NCBI RefSeq assembly: GCF_030161635.1
Contig: NZ_BSUO01000001.1
Coordinates: 3,515,199 to 3,579,198, forward strand
Source of the DNA: Mobilicoccus caccae
Lineage (GTDB): Bacteria > Actinomycetota > Actinomycetes > Actinomycetales > Dermatophilaceae
Reading direction: 5' to 3'
DNA length: 64,000 bases
Position numbers and translations under genes: made by a program. Each line of letters begins with the position of its first letter. The first letter of the stretch is position 1. This document shows, piece by piece, positions 49,375 to 61,174 of the stretch. Under the pieces are notes generated by a model. The model had not been told where the DNA came from, searched no databases, and worked only from the letters and a program-made list of their open reading frames with translations.

Positions 49375-50408
49375 GGCTGCCGAGCGAGGCGGATCTGCGG
49401 CTGACGGGCGCAGCCATCGCGGCCACCCAGGCGCCGTGCGGGGCGATCCCGTGGGACGTGCAGGGCGACACCGCGGGCAAGGTCGACCCCTGGGATCACG
49501 TGGAATGCGCGATGGCGCTCGTCGCGACGGGACACCTCACCGAGGCCGCCGCGGCGTATGACTGGCTCGCCTCGACCCAGCGTGACGACGGGTCGTGGCC
49601 GGCGGAATGGCGGCTGCGCGAGGGCCGGCCCGAGGTCGTCGACGCGGGCTTCGACACCAACCTCACCGGCTACGTCGCGGTGGGGGTGTGGCATCACTGG
49701 CGCGACCGCGGTGATCTCGAGGCGGTGCGTCGGTGGTGGCCGATGGTGGCGGCGGCGCTGGACGCCGTGGCCGCGGTGCAACTCCCGTCGGGCGCGATCG
49801 CCTGGGCGACGGGGCCGTACGGGCCGGCCGATCGCGGTCTGCTGGCGGGCAGCTCGTGCCTGCGCCTGGCGCTGCGCTGCGGTGTGGTGCTCGGTGAGGT
49901 CGTGGGCGATCCGCGGCCGCGGTGGCGCGAGGTCGCCGATCGGATCGAGACGGCGGTCGCGACCGCCACCAGCGGCGATGCGGAGGTCTCCGACGCGATC
50001 TTCGACCCCAAGCATCGGTACTCGATGGACTGGTACTACCCCGTGCTCGGTGGCGCCCTGCGCGGACCGGCCGCGCACGCCCGCCTCGACGCGAGGTGGT
50101 CGGACTTCGTCGTCCCCGGACTCGGAATCCGCTGCGTCGACGACCATCCCTGGGTCACCGGGGCGGAGACGTGCGAACTCGCCCTCTCCCTCGCGGCGCT
50201 GGGTCGCCGCGAGGAGGCGGCTCGCCTCGTCGCCGACATGCAGCACCTGCGCGATGCGGACGGCGCCTACTGGACGGGGTACGTGTGGCCCGATGACGCC
50301 CGCTGGCCCATCGAGCGCTCGACCTGGACCTCCGCCGCCGTCGTCCTCGCCACCCGCGCCCTCTGCCCCTCACCGGATTCAGGCGGGTCGAGCGGACGCC
50401 TCGAATAA
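49371..50408 (+). CDS. alpha/alpha-barrel protein, prenyltransferase/squalene-cyclase-like
   Basis: 345 residues, soluble, all-helical, with repeated barrel-like units: WDHVECAMALVATGHLTEAAAAYDWLASTQRDDGSWP, AVAAVQLPSGAIAW and ADMQHLRDADGAYWTGYVW. Such QxxDGxW repeats are shared by terpene cyclases and some glycosidases. Databases usually label close relatives 'prenyltransferase', but no DDxxD or DxDD motif is visible, so that name is weak; a sugar-acting (alpha/alpha)6 barrel is equally possible. ATG 49371 overlaps the methyltransferase stop as ATGA. Third gene of the operon. Confidence 0.8.
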   Translation: MRLPSEADLRLTGAAIAATQAPCGAIPWDVQGDTAGKVDPWDHVECAMALVATGHLTEAAAAYDWLASTQRDDGSWPAEWRLREGRPEVVDAGFDTNLTGYVAVGVWHHWRDRGDLEAVRRWWPMVAAALDAVAAVQLPSGAIAWATGPYGPADRGLLAGSSCLRLALRCGVVLGEVVGDPRPRWREVADRIETAVATATSGDAEVSDAIFDPKHRYSMDWYYPVLGGALRGPAAHARLDARWSDFVVPGLGIRCVDDHPWVTGAETCELALSLAALGRREEAARLVADMQHLRDADGAYWTGYVWPDDARWPIERSTWTSAAVVLATRALCPSPDSGGSSGRLE

Positions 50409-50503
50409 TCCTGTGTTTCGGAATGAATAACGCCCTGTGCGATGTTGGGGTGAGGGTCGGGCCTCCTCCGGCCGACCAGTCCACTCACGACGGAGTCTCG
50501 CCC

Positions 50504-51823
50504 ATGTCCTCCTCATCCACGCCACCCTCTACCGCCTCCACGGCCCGAAGCAGGCCCCGCCTGTCGTTCGGGATGCAGATCCTCCTGGCGCTCGTGCTGG
50601 GTATCGCCCTCGGCTGGCTCGCCCGGGCCTACCAACTCGGCTGGCTCGAGGCCGGCCTGGACGCCGTCGGCAGCCTCTTCGTGCAGCTGCTCAAGCTCGC
50701 CGTGCCGCCGCTGGTGTTCGCGGCCATCGTCGTCAGCATCGCCAACCTGCGCCACGTGAGCAACGCCGCGCGCCTCGTCGGGCAGACGCTGCTGTGGTTC
50801 GCCATCAGCGGCTTCGTGTCCGTGCTCATCGGCATCGGGCTGGGCCTGCTGACCAACCCCGGCCGCGGCGTCACCCTCGACATGGGAACCGCCGCAGCCC
50901 CCGAGCGCACCGGCTCCTGGACCGACTTCGTCACCGGCATCATCCCGACCAACGTCGTGGAGTCGTTCGTCGAGGTCAACGTGCTGCAGATCGTGTTCCT
51001 CGGCATCGTCGTCGGTGTCGCGGCCGTGAAGATCGGGCCCAAGGCCGAGCCGTTCCTGGGCTTCGTCGAGTCGGTGCTCGAGATCACGCAGAAGGCGCTG
51101 TGGTGGGTCATTCGCCTGGCCCCGCTCGGCACGCTCGGACTCATCGGCGCGGCCGTCGCCGGCTACGGCTGGGACCTCATCGCTCCGCTGGCCGTGTTCA
51201 CCGTCGACGTCTACGTCGGCTGCGCCATCGTCCTGCTCGTCCTCTACCCGGTGCTGCTGGCGGTGTTCGGCAAGGTCGACCCCCGCCGGTTCTACGCGGG
51301 CGCCTGGCCGGCGATCCAGCTGGCGTTCGTCTCCCGCAGCTCGGTGGGCACCATGCCGCTGACGCAGCGCGTCACCACCGAACGCATCGGTGTCGCACGC
51401 GAGTACGCCTCGTTCGCCATCCCCTTCGGCGCGACCTCCAAGATGGACGGCTGCGCCGCGGTGTACCCGGCGCTCGCCGCGATCTTCGTCGCGCAGATCT
51501 TCGGCATCGACCTCACCTTCGCCGACTACGCCCTCATCGCGTTCGTGTCGGTCGTCGGCTCGGCCGCCACCGCGGGCCTCACCGGCGCGATCGTCATGCT
51601 GACGCTCACGCTCAGCACCCTCGGCCTGCCCCTGGAGGGAGTCGGGCTGCTGCTCGCCATCGACCCGATCCTCGACATGATGCGCACCGCCACCAACGTC
51701 GCCGGACAGTCCGCGATGACGACCCTCGTCGCGGCGCGGGAGAACCTGCTCGACCGCGACGTGTTCGACGCCCCCGCCGTCGAACTCACCGAGGAGCGCG
51801 AGAAGGTCGGCGCCGACGCCTGA
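50504..51823 (+). CDS. dicarboxylate/amino acid:cation symporter (DAACS family)
   Basis: 439 residues with eight helices and two re-entrant loops, importing C4-dicarboxylates or glutamate/aspartate with cations. Motifs: VPPLVFAAIVVSIANLRH, the Ser-rich loop FVSRSSVGTMPLTQRV (less Ser-rich than usual), SKMDGCAAVYPALAAIFVAQ in place of the usual NMDG-type helix, and AIDPILDMMRTATNVAGQ, the substrate-binding helix. ATG 50504 has GGAG about 9 nt upstream. Monocistronic; the AT-rich stretch 50403-50440 may hold its promoter. Confidence 0.9.
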   Translation: MSSSSTPPSTASTARSRPRLSFGMQILLALVLGIALGWLARAYQLGWLEAGLDAVGSLFVQLLKLAVPPLVFAAIVVSIANLRHVSNAARLVGQTLLWFAISGFVSVLIGIGLGLLTNPGRGVTLDMGTAAAPERTGSWTDFVTGIIPTNVVESFVEVNVLQIVFLGIVVGVAAVKIGPKAEPFLGFVESVLEITQKALWWVIRLAPLGTLGLIGAAVAGYGWDLIAPLAVFTVDVYVGCAIVLLVLYPVLLAVFGKVDPRRFYAGAWPAIQLAFVSRSSVGTMPLTQRVTTERIGVAREYASFAIPFGATSKMDGCAAVYPALAAIFVAQIFGIDLTFADYALIAFVSVVGSAATAGLTGAIVMLTLTLSTLGLPLEGVGLLLAIDPILDMMRTATNVAGQSAMTTLVAARENLLDRDVFDAPAVELTEEREKVGADA

Positions 51824-51857
51824 GACGTCTCTCGCACACCTGAGAGTCGACCTCGAG

Positions 51858-51916
51858 CCGGAGGGTGGCGCTCGAAGCCGGAGCCTATGGCGCCCGGTTT
51901 CAGCGCCACCCTCCGG
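51858..51916. terminator. long imperfect hairpin between convergent genes
   Basis: A 15-bp outer stem (CCGGAGGGTGGCGCT, 51858-51872, and complement 51902-51916) with an inner imperfect stem around GAAGCCGG...CCTATGG...CCGGTTTC. The inner part resembles the TATA-core palindromes at 14178 and 33952. Confidence 0.7.
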
Positions 51917-51931
51917 TGTCGTGTCGGTGCG

Positions 51932-52603
51932 TCAGGTCGGGTCGCCCGGTTCGCCCTGGACCCGGCGCAGGATGCGCATCGACCCGAGCGCCTCGATCTC
52001 CTCCCACGACCCGGACGTCAGTGCCCGGCGGTAGCAGCGCCACGGCGCCTGGCCACCGTCCTCCGGATGCTCGAAGACGTCGTGGAACACCAGAGTCCCG
52101 CCGGGCATGACCCAGCGCCCGAAGCCCAGGTAGTCGTTCGTGACGTGCTCGTCCGTGTGCCCACCGTCGATGAACAGCATCGCGAGCGGGGTGCGCCAGT
52201 GACGTGCTACGAGAGGCGCGCGCCCCACGACCGCGACGACCTCGTCCTCCAGCCCCGCCTCGGTGATCGTGCGGCGGAAGAACGGGAGCGTGTCGATCCG
52301 CCCGTCGTGCGCATCGACCAACGTCGGGTCGTGGTACTCCCAGCCCGGCTGGTTCTCCTCGCTGCCCCGGTGATGATCGACCGTGAAGGCGACGGCATCG
52401 GCGTTCCCGACCTCCCGGGCCACACGGACGGCGGCCCCGAGGTACACGGCCGACTTACCGCACCACGTACCCACCTCGAGCAACGGACCGTGCGGCGCCC
52501 GCCTCACGGCCTCGGCGAAGAGCAGGTCGCCCTCGTCCTCGGGCATGAATCCACGTGCCTCACGGGCACATCGCAGCAGGTCCTCGGGCATCACGGCATC
52601 CAC
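51932..52603 (-). CDS. class I SAM-dependent methyltransferase (Methyltransf_24 type)
   Basis: 223 residues. PLLEVGTWCGKSAVYLGAA is motif I; VAFTVDHHRGSEE supplies the acidic ligand; LAMLFIDGGHTDEHVTNDYLGFGRWVMPGGTLVFHDV covers the metal/catalytic acidic residues of the O-methyltransferase-like cephalosporin hydroxylase/methyltransferase 24 group. Substrate unknown. GTG 52603 is chosen because TAGGGT lies 6 nt upstream; ATG 52591 is an alternative. Confidence 0.85.
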   Translation of the reverse strand: MDAVMPEDLLRCAREARGFMPEDEGDLLFAEAVRRAPHGPLLEVGTWCGKSAVYLGAAVRVAREVGNADAVAFTVDHHRGSEENQPGWEYHDPTLVDAHDGRIDTLPFFRRTITEAGLEDEVVAVVGRAPLVARHWRTPLAMLFIDGGHTDEHVTNDYLGFGRWVMPGGTLVFHDVFEHPEDGGQAPWRCYRRALTSGSWEEIEALGSMRILRRVQGEPGDPT

Positions 52604-52609
52604 GCGGCC

Positions 52610-52615
52610 ACCCTA
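52610..52615 (-). promoter_or_regulatory. -10 box (TAGGGT) of methyltransferase gene, leaderless
   Basis: TAGGGT, 6 nt, GTG at 52603 on the minus strand. Decides the start in favour of the GTG. Confidence 0.4.
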
Positions 52616-52631
52616 GGCGTCCCGGCGAGGG

Positions 52632-53309
52632 TCAGTTGGGCAGGGAGCGGGAGTCGACCAGCGTCATGGCGACGTCGCGGAGTTTGACGTTGCGGTCCTG
52701 GGAGTACCGGCGCAGCACCGCGAACGCCTGATCGGTGTCGAGCTTGAACCGCTCCATGAGGATGCCCTGCGCCATGCCGATCATGTGCCGCCCGTCGATC
52801 GCCCGCTTGAGTTCGGCACGTTCCTTGTCGGCGGCCAGAGCGACGGAGGCGTGGGTGGCCAGGATCGTTCCGACGACCGCGTCGTCACGGGAGTAGCGCC
52901 CCGGCTCGGTGGCGTACAGGTTGAGCGCTCCCAAGGCCCCGGACGAGCTCTGCAACCGGATGGACAGGACGCTGCGGATGCCGATCTCGGCGACGGCGGC
53001 GCACCAGTGGGGCCAGCGCGTCTCGGTGAGGGTGTCCTCGATGATGAACGTGTCGCGCTCGTCGATGGCCTCCAGGCACGGACCGTCGCCGGCCTCGTAC
53101 TGCAGTTCGTCGGCGCGGGTGACGAGGTCGTCGCTCACAGCAGCCGATTCGGCCTTGCCCTTACGGACCAGCATGACGCCACCCATGTCGGCGTTCACCG
53201 CGGTCATGGCCGCGTTGAGTACCTCGGTCAGGGTGAGTTCGAAGTCGGACCCCTGAAGTCGCTCCGCGAGCTCCGCGAACTCCACAGCAAGATGCTGACC
53301 CTCCGTCAT
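52632..53309 (-). CDS. GAF and ANTAR domain regulator
   Basis: 225 residues. The GAF domain (about 20-155: LTEVLNAAMTAVNADMGGVMLV, GDGPCLEAIDERDTFIIED, RSVLSIRLQ) is a sensor for an unknown ligand. The ANTAR domain (about 160-220: LKRAIDGRHMIGMAQGILMERFKLDTDQAFAVLRRYSQDRNVKLRDVAMTLV) is an RNA-binding antiterminator module. ATG 53309 has AGGGG about 8 nt upstream; the upstream open frame is Arg-rich and not coding. Its RNA targets, expected to be paired hexanucleotide-loop hairpins, were not found in the window. Confidence 0.9.
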   Translation of the reverse strand: MTEGQHLAVEFAELAERLQGSDFELTLTEVLNAAMTAVNADMGGVMLVRKGKAESAAVSDDLVTRADELQYEAGDGPCLEAIDERDTFIIEDTLTETRWPHWCAAVAEIGIRSVLSIRLQSSSGALGALNLYATEPGRYSRDDAVVGTILATHASVALAADKERAELKRAIDGRHMIGMAQGILMERFKLDTDQAFAVLRRYSQDRNVKLRDVAMTLVDSRSLPN

Positions 53310-53619
53310 CGTGAACCCCTTTGTCAGCGCGACGTCGGCCACGCCACCGTGGTTCCGCCCAGCCGAAATCGAATAGAGACCAAGCCTAAGGTCGAAATGT
53401 CCACGTGTAAAAACCTGGGACGACGCTGTTCGACGCCGACCCACCCGCCGTCGCCCGCCTCCGCAGGAACCCTTCAATATCTCAGTGCCACAAGAGGATT
53501 CGCAGCTCCCGGATCGGTCGGCGACCCGAGGGGCCGGCTGTCCCCGCGAAGCCCCGGACCCACCACCGGACCCACGACGGCGCCGCCCGCGGTGGGCGGC
53601 GCCGTCGGGACGTGTCGGT
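53310..53619. other. intergenic region with pspA terminator
   Basis: About 310 bp. An AT-richer stretch near 53365-53405 probably holds the GAF-ANTAR promoter; apart from the hairpin at 53576 nothing else is recognisable and no gene is supported. Confidence 0.4.
53576..53606 (-). terminator. terminator after pspA
   Basis: A perfect 13-bp stem (GACGGCGCCGCCC and complement) with a 5-nt loop, 14 bases past the pspA stop on the minus strand. Confidence 0.75.
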
Positions 53620-54354
53620 TCAGTTGCCGAGTGCCGGGCGGTCCTGCACCTTGAGCGAGGCCAGACGTGCCTCGATCTCGGAGTCGGCGCCGTAGTCCTC
53701 GAGCTCGGCGAACTGGTCCTCGATCGACGTGGACGCGGCCTCGGCCCGACCCGCGACCAGGGCTTCCTGCTGCTTGATGCGCTCCTCGAATCGGGAGAGT
53801 TCGCTGGTGGGGTCCATGACGTTGATCGAGCCCATGGCCTGCTGGACCTTGTTCTGCGCCTCCACCGTGCGCGAGCGCGCGACGAGGGCGGAGCGGCGAG
53901 ACTTCAGGTCCTCGAGCTTGGTCTTCATGGTCGTCAGCCCGGACTTGAGCTGGTCCACCGTCGCGTTCTGCTGCGCGATGACCGGCTCGGCGTCACGGGC
54001 CTCCTTCTCGTACTGGATCTGCCGCCCGATGGCGACCTTGGCGAGGTTGTCGAACTTGTCGCCGCCCGCGGTGTCACCGGAGCCGCGCAGGTCCTCCGCC
54101 TTGTGCGAGGCCGCCGCCGCCTTGCGCCCCCACTCGGCGGCCGCCTCGACGTCCTCGCGGTGGTCGGCCTCGATCATGCGCACCTGGGCGATGGTCTGCG
54201 CCACGGCCTCCTCGGCCTCGGCGATGGAGTTGGTGTAGTCGCGCACGAGCTGGTCGAGCATCTTCTCGGGGTCCTCGGCCCGGTCGAGCAGGGCGTTGAT
54301 GTTCGCCTTCGCCAACTGGGCGACTCGGCCGAGGATGGACTGCTTCTGAGCCAT
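53620..54354 (-). CDS. pspA: PspA/IM30 family protein
   Basis: 244 residues, almost entirely coiled coil, as in phage-shock protein A, which binds stressed membranes and forms ESCRT-III-like assemblies. Family features: GRVAQLAKANINALLDRAEDPEKMLDQLVRDY at the N-terminus and the long heptads IAEAEEAVAQTIAQVRMIEADHRE and QNATVDQLKSGLTTMKTKLEDLKSR. Upstream on the same strand lies the TPM-domain gene, 131 bases away, a pairing common in Actinomycetota. No PspF or ClgR gene is nearby. Confidence 0.92.
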   Translation of the reverse strand: MAQKQSILGRVAQLAKANINALLDRAEDPEKMLDQLVRDYTNSIAEAEEAVAQTIAQVRMIEADHREDVEAAAEWGRKAAAASHKAEDLRGSGDTAGGDKFDNLAKVAIGRQIQYEKEARDAEPVIAQQNATVDQLKSGLTTMKTKLEDLKSRRSALVARSRTVEAQNKVQQAMGSINVMDPTSELSRFEERIKQQEALVAGRAEAASTSIEDQFAELEDYGADSEIEARLASLKVQDRPALGN

Positions 54355-54485
54355 GAAAGATCCCTTCGCGTGGATGTGCGTTCTCGATTGTGGTCGTCTC
54401 GGGTCGTTGGTGCTGGTCGAGCGGTGGTGCGCTCGGTGGGCCGATGGATCGATGAACCGGGCCGAGGGCCGCGATCGCCGTGGGC

Positions 54486-56558
54486 TCAGAAACTCCCGCC
54501 TCCGCCGAAGCCGCCTCCGCCGCCGAAGCTCCCGCCTCCGCCGAAGCCCCCACCGCCGCCGAAGCCGCCGCCACCGCCGCCCCAGGAGCCGCCGTGGCTG
54601 TGCCCGCCGCCACCCATGAGGATGCCGCCGAGGACGAGGGAGCCCAGGTCGATGCCGCCGCTGCGTCGCGGACCCCAGCCGCCGCCGTATCCGCCGCCGC
54701 CCCAGCCGTTTCCACCCCAGCCGGAGTGGTCGTCGTCGGCCAGCCGCAGGGCGTCCTCGCCGAGTTGCTCGGCCTGGGCGAGCATGGACAGCGCACGGCC
54801 CGGGTCGTCGGCCGCCAACGCGGTGGCCTCGTTGTACACGCGCAGCGCCTCGGAGATGCGGGTGCGGGCCTCGGGACCGACGGCCCCGCGACGTGTGCGG
54901 ATGGTGTCGTCGATGGACATGAGTCGGGCCCGGGCGCGGTCGAAGCGTTCGTCGAGGCCGGCGCGGGTGCGCTTGCTCTGCTCCTCGGCGTCGCGGTAGC
55001 GCTCGAGGGCGTTGTCGAGGTCGTTCTCCGCGGTGTCGAGGGCGGCGAGTGCCCCGAGGGGGTCGCCGCCGGAGCGCGCCGCGCGTCCCCGCTCGATCGC
55101 GGCGGTCGCGGCCACCAGGGCCTGCCGCGTCAGGGGGTCGTCGGCGCCGAGACGCTCGACGTCGGCCACGTCGGAGCTGATCGACGCGAGACGCCGGTCG
55201 AGTTCGGAGGTCGCCTTGGGCAGGTCGATGTGGGCGCGGTCGACGGCATCGAGCAGTGAGGTGGCGTGGCCGAGCGCGTCCTCGGCCCCGCGGGCGGAGA
55301 CCACCGCCGAGGGCCGGTCGCCCTCCTGCAGGTGTTCACGTCCCGAGGTGATGAGCCCGGCGGCCGCGTCGACCAGGGATTTCGCCTTGCCGACGTTGGC
55401 GGTGACCGTGCGCAGCGCCTCCTGCGGGTACATGGCCTCCAGGGAGGCGAGCTGCTGCTTGGCGACGGGGATCCGCGATCGGACCTCGCCGACGCGCCGC
55501 TCGAGTTCGGACAGCAGTTGCGGCACCTTGGACTGCAGGTCGCGCATGCGCGCGAACTCCTCGGTGTGCTGCTCGAGGATCGAGTCGGCGTCGGTGGCCA
55601 CGGCGATGATGCGCTGCCATGCGTTCGGCCGGTCGGCCTCGGCCACAGTGCCGTCGTCGATCTGCTGCTGGATGCGGAACGCCTCGACCGACCCCGTCTT
55701 GGCCTGTTCGAGCGCCTGACGGAACTTGGCGGTGGCCTGCGTGCCGAACTGCGCCTCGGCGAACGCCAACTCCTCACCGGAGGAGCGGATCTCGTCGTCC
55801 AACCCGACCAGGGCCGCGGACGCCCGGCGTTGCAGGTCGACGGTGTCCTGCTGGGGTTCGCGGCGCCCGAAGGGGCCGGGGGCGCCCGAGTGCTCGGACC
55901 CCGTCGAGCTCGGGACGCTCTGGTTGGAGGTCTTCTTGCGTTTGCGCCGGCTCATGAGGAACGCTGCACCACCGGCGAGCGCCGTCCCGCCCAGGATGAA
56001 CGGCAGCGCTCCTCCCACACCGCCGCCTCCGCCGGCCGACCCGCCGCCCAACCCGTCGGCGGCGGCGACCGCGGCCTTGCCCCAGGAGCCGTCGGAGGCG
56101 GCCTGACGCAGCGCGGGCTCGACGTCGTCGGTCTGCACGTCGCGCAGGTCGCTGTTCGAGACCCCGGAGGCCTCGGTCGTCCACATCCCGTACCGGCGGG
56201 CCTCGGTGGCCACGACCAGCAGGACGTCGTTGCCGCCCAGCGCGCTGCGCTCGTAGGTCCGGCGGGCCCAGTCCTCGCCGCTCATCCCGTCGAAGGTCTT
56301 GACGTAGGCGACGTGCAGGTCGATGTTCTTGCGCTCGGAGAGTCGCTGCACGGCCGACTGCACCTCGGCGCCCCCGCCCCCGAGCGCCCCGGCGGCGTCG
56401 GTGATCTGGTTGGTGAGGCTCTGCGGCGGTTCGGCCCAGGCGGTGGCGCCGCCGAACGCGAACACCGCCCCCAGCCCGGCGACCGCCGCGGCACGCGAGA
56501 GCGCCCGTGTCGTCGCTGCAGTCGGTCGGTGTGTCGTCGTCGCTCGCTCGCTACCCAC
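54486..56558 (-). CDS. TPM-domain membrane protein with coiled coil and Gly-rich tail
   Basis: 690 residues. GTG 56558 has GGGGAGG 8 nt upstream. A signal peptide (about 20-42, ending TAWAEPP) precedes a TPM domain (about 47-165: NQITDAAGALGGGGAEVQSAVQRLSERKNIDLHVAYVKTF, NDVLLVVATEARRYGMWT). A single helix follows at about 183-205, then a long cytoplasmic coiled coil (about 230-610). The tail (about 635-690) is GWGG/GGGGFGG repeats, often seen in YgcG-like TPM proteins. Linked to pspA, so a role in envelope stress or membrane quality is inferred; the biochemical function is not known. Confidence 0.88.
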   Translation of the reverse strand: MGSERATTTHRPTAATTRALSRAAAVAGLGAVFAFGGATAWAEPPQSLTNQITDAAGALGGGGAEVQSAVQRLSERKNIDLHVAYVKTFDGMSGEDWARRTYERSALGGNDVLLVVATEARRYGMWTTEASGVSNSDLRDVQTDDVEPALRQAASDGSWGKAAVAAADGLGGGSAGGGGGVGGALPFILGGTALAGGAAFLMSRRKRKKTSNQSVPSSTGSEHSGAPGPFGRREPQQDTVDLQRRASAALVGLDDEIRSSGEELAFAEAQFGTQATAKFRQALEQAKTGSVEAFRIQQQIDDGTVAEADRPNAWQRIIAVATDADSILEQHTEEFARMRDLQSKVPQLLSELERRVGEVRSRIPVAKQQLASLEAMYPQEALRTVTANVGKAKSLVDAAAGLITSGREHLQEGDRPSAVVSARGAEDALGHATSLLDAVDRAHIDLPKATSELDRRLASISSDVADVERLGADDPLTRQALVAATAAIERGRAARSGGDPLGALAALDTAENDLDNALERYRDAEEQSKRTRAGLDERFDRARARLMSIDDTIRTRRGAVGPEARTRISEALRVYNEATALAADDPGRALSMLAQAEQLGEDALRLADDDHSGWGGNGWGGGGYGGGWGPRRSGGIDLGSLVLGGILMGGGGHSHGGSWGGGGGGFGGGGGFGGGGSFGGGGGFGGGGSF

Positions 56559-56687
56559 CCGTTGATCCTCCCCGCCCGGGGGCGCCCTCGCAACGCCCCT
56601 ACGACCCCAGCATGCCCCGCCCCACCTGGAGGGCGCCCCTCCACGCCCTCCAGGTGGGTCCCCTCACCCCCGGGTCGACACCTGTGC

Positions 56688-57484
56688 TCAGCCGTGGATC
56701 GCGCCTGCGGCCACCAGTTCTTCGCGATGGCGACGGACCGCCTCGCGCACCACCTCATCCTGTGGACGACCGGAGGCGACGGCGATCTCCTCGATCTCCT
56801 CCCAGAGGTCCTCGGGCAGGCCGTGCGTCGTGTTCGGCTCCTGCTCGCGTGCATCGACCCACGCGTCGGTGTGGGGGGACTCGGCGCGGATCACGCGCAC
56901 CCGACGCAGCATGACGAAGGCCGGCACGAGCACCGTCCCGAGCACGTCGAGGATCGCGGTCACTCCCACGAGCCGCCAGTACCACTCGCTCGGGTCGAAC
57001 CCCTCGATCCAGATCGCCGGCATCCACTCGAGCACCCACAGCACGGCCACGACCAGCGTCGCGACGAGTCCCGAGCGCAGCACACGGTGCCCGTCCTCGG
57101 GACGCTGGTCGCCGGCCGTCGACCACAGCAGGCAGATCTGGGCGAGGAGACCGGCCACGAGACCACCCGTGGCGAAGACCTCGGCCACGCGCGCGAACGG
57201 CTCGCTGTCGAGCCAGATCATGAGGAGCCCGGTGACGAGCGGCACGAGCACCACCCCGCCACCGACGGCGCCGACGATCTGGGCGCGCCCGCGGGGGTCA
57301 GGTAGCAGAGCACGGCGATGCTGACGACGCCCACGAGCAGGGTCGTCAGGAGGATCCGGCCCTCGAGGTCACCCATCTGGCCCCCGCGCAGGAGGACGGC
57401 GATGCCGAGGAGTGCGGCGATGCTGAACGAGACCGCGATGAGCCGGATGACGGCCGTGCGGAAACCGGAAGCTGTGACGGACAT
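56688..57484 (-). pseudogene. four-helix membrane protein with helical cytoplasmic tail, frameshifted
   Basis: About 265 residues once a base is restored; not recognised. ATG 57484 (MSVTASGFRTAVIRLIAVS) starts a first helix, with a second at LLTTLLVGVVSIAVLCYL. At the G-run 57293-57297 (plus strand) one base is missing: adding it gives CYLTPRGRAQIVGAVGGGVVLVPLVTGLLM, leading into the second frame with two or three more helices. The soluble tail (EDLWEEIEEIAVASGRPQDEVVREAVRRHREELVAAG) looks like a ribbon-helix-helix or short coiled coil. Function unknown. Confidence 0.6.
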
Positions 57485-57711
57485 ACCTCAAGGGTCGACC
57501 GTGACCGCGGTGCCGGTCCTGAGCATCGGTGCTCAGATGTGCGCGGTGCCGGCACGTCGGAGACCCAAAACCGTCCACCTGGCGAGACGGCTTGGACCCT
57601 GGCCGATCTCGGGGCGATTTCGGGACACGTCGGACGAACACCGACCCACACGACGGTGATGCCTCACTACGTTCCGGGTGTCCGAAATCTCCCTTCCTTC
57701 GGAGGACGCCC

Positions 57712-61104
<3,393 letters not shown>

Positions 61105-61174
61105 GACGACGCCCGTCGTCGTCCGGATCCGAGCAGCGGGCGACGACGAGACCGCGTTCGTCGACGGCCACACC

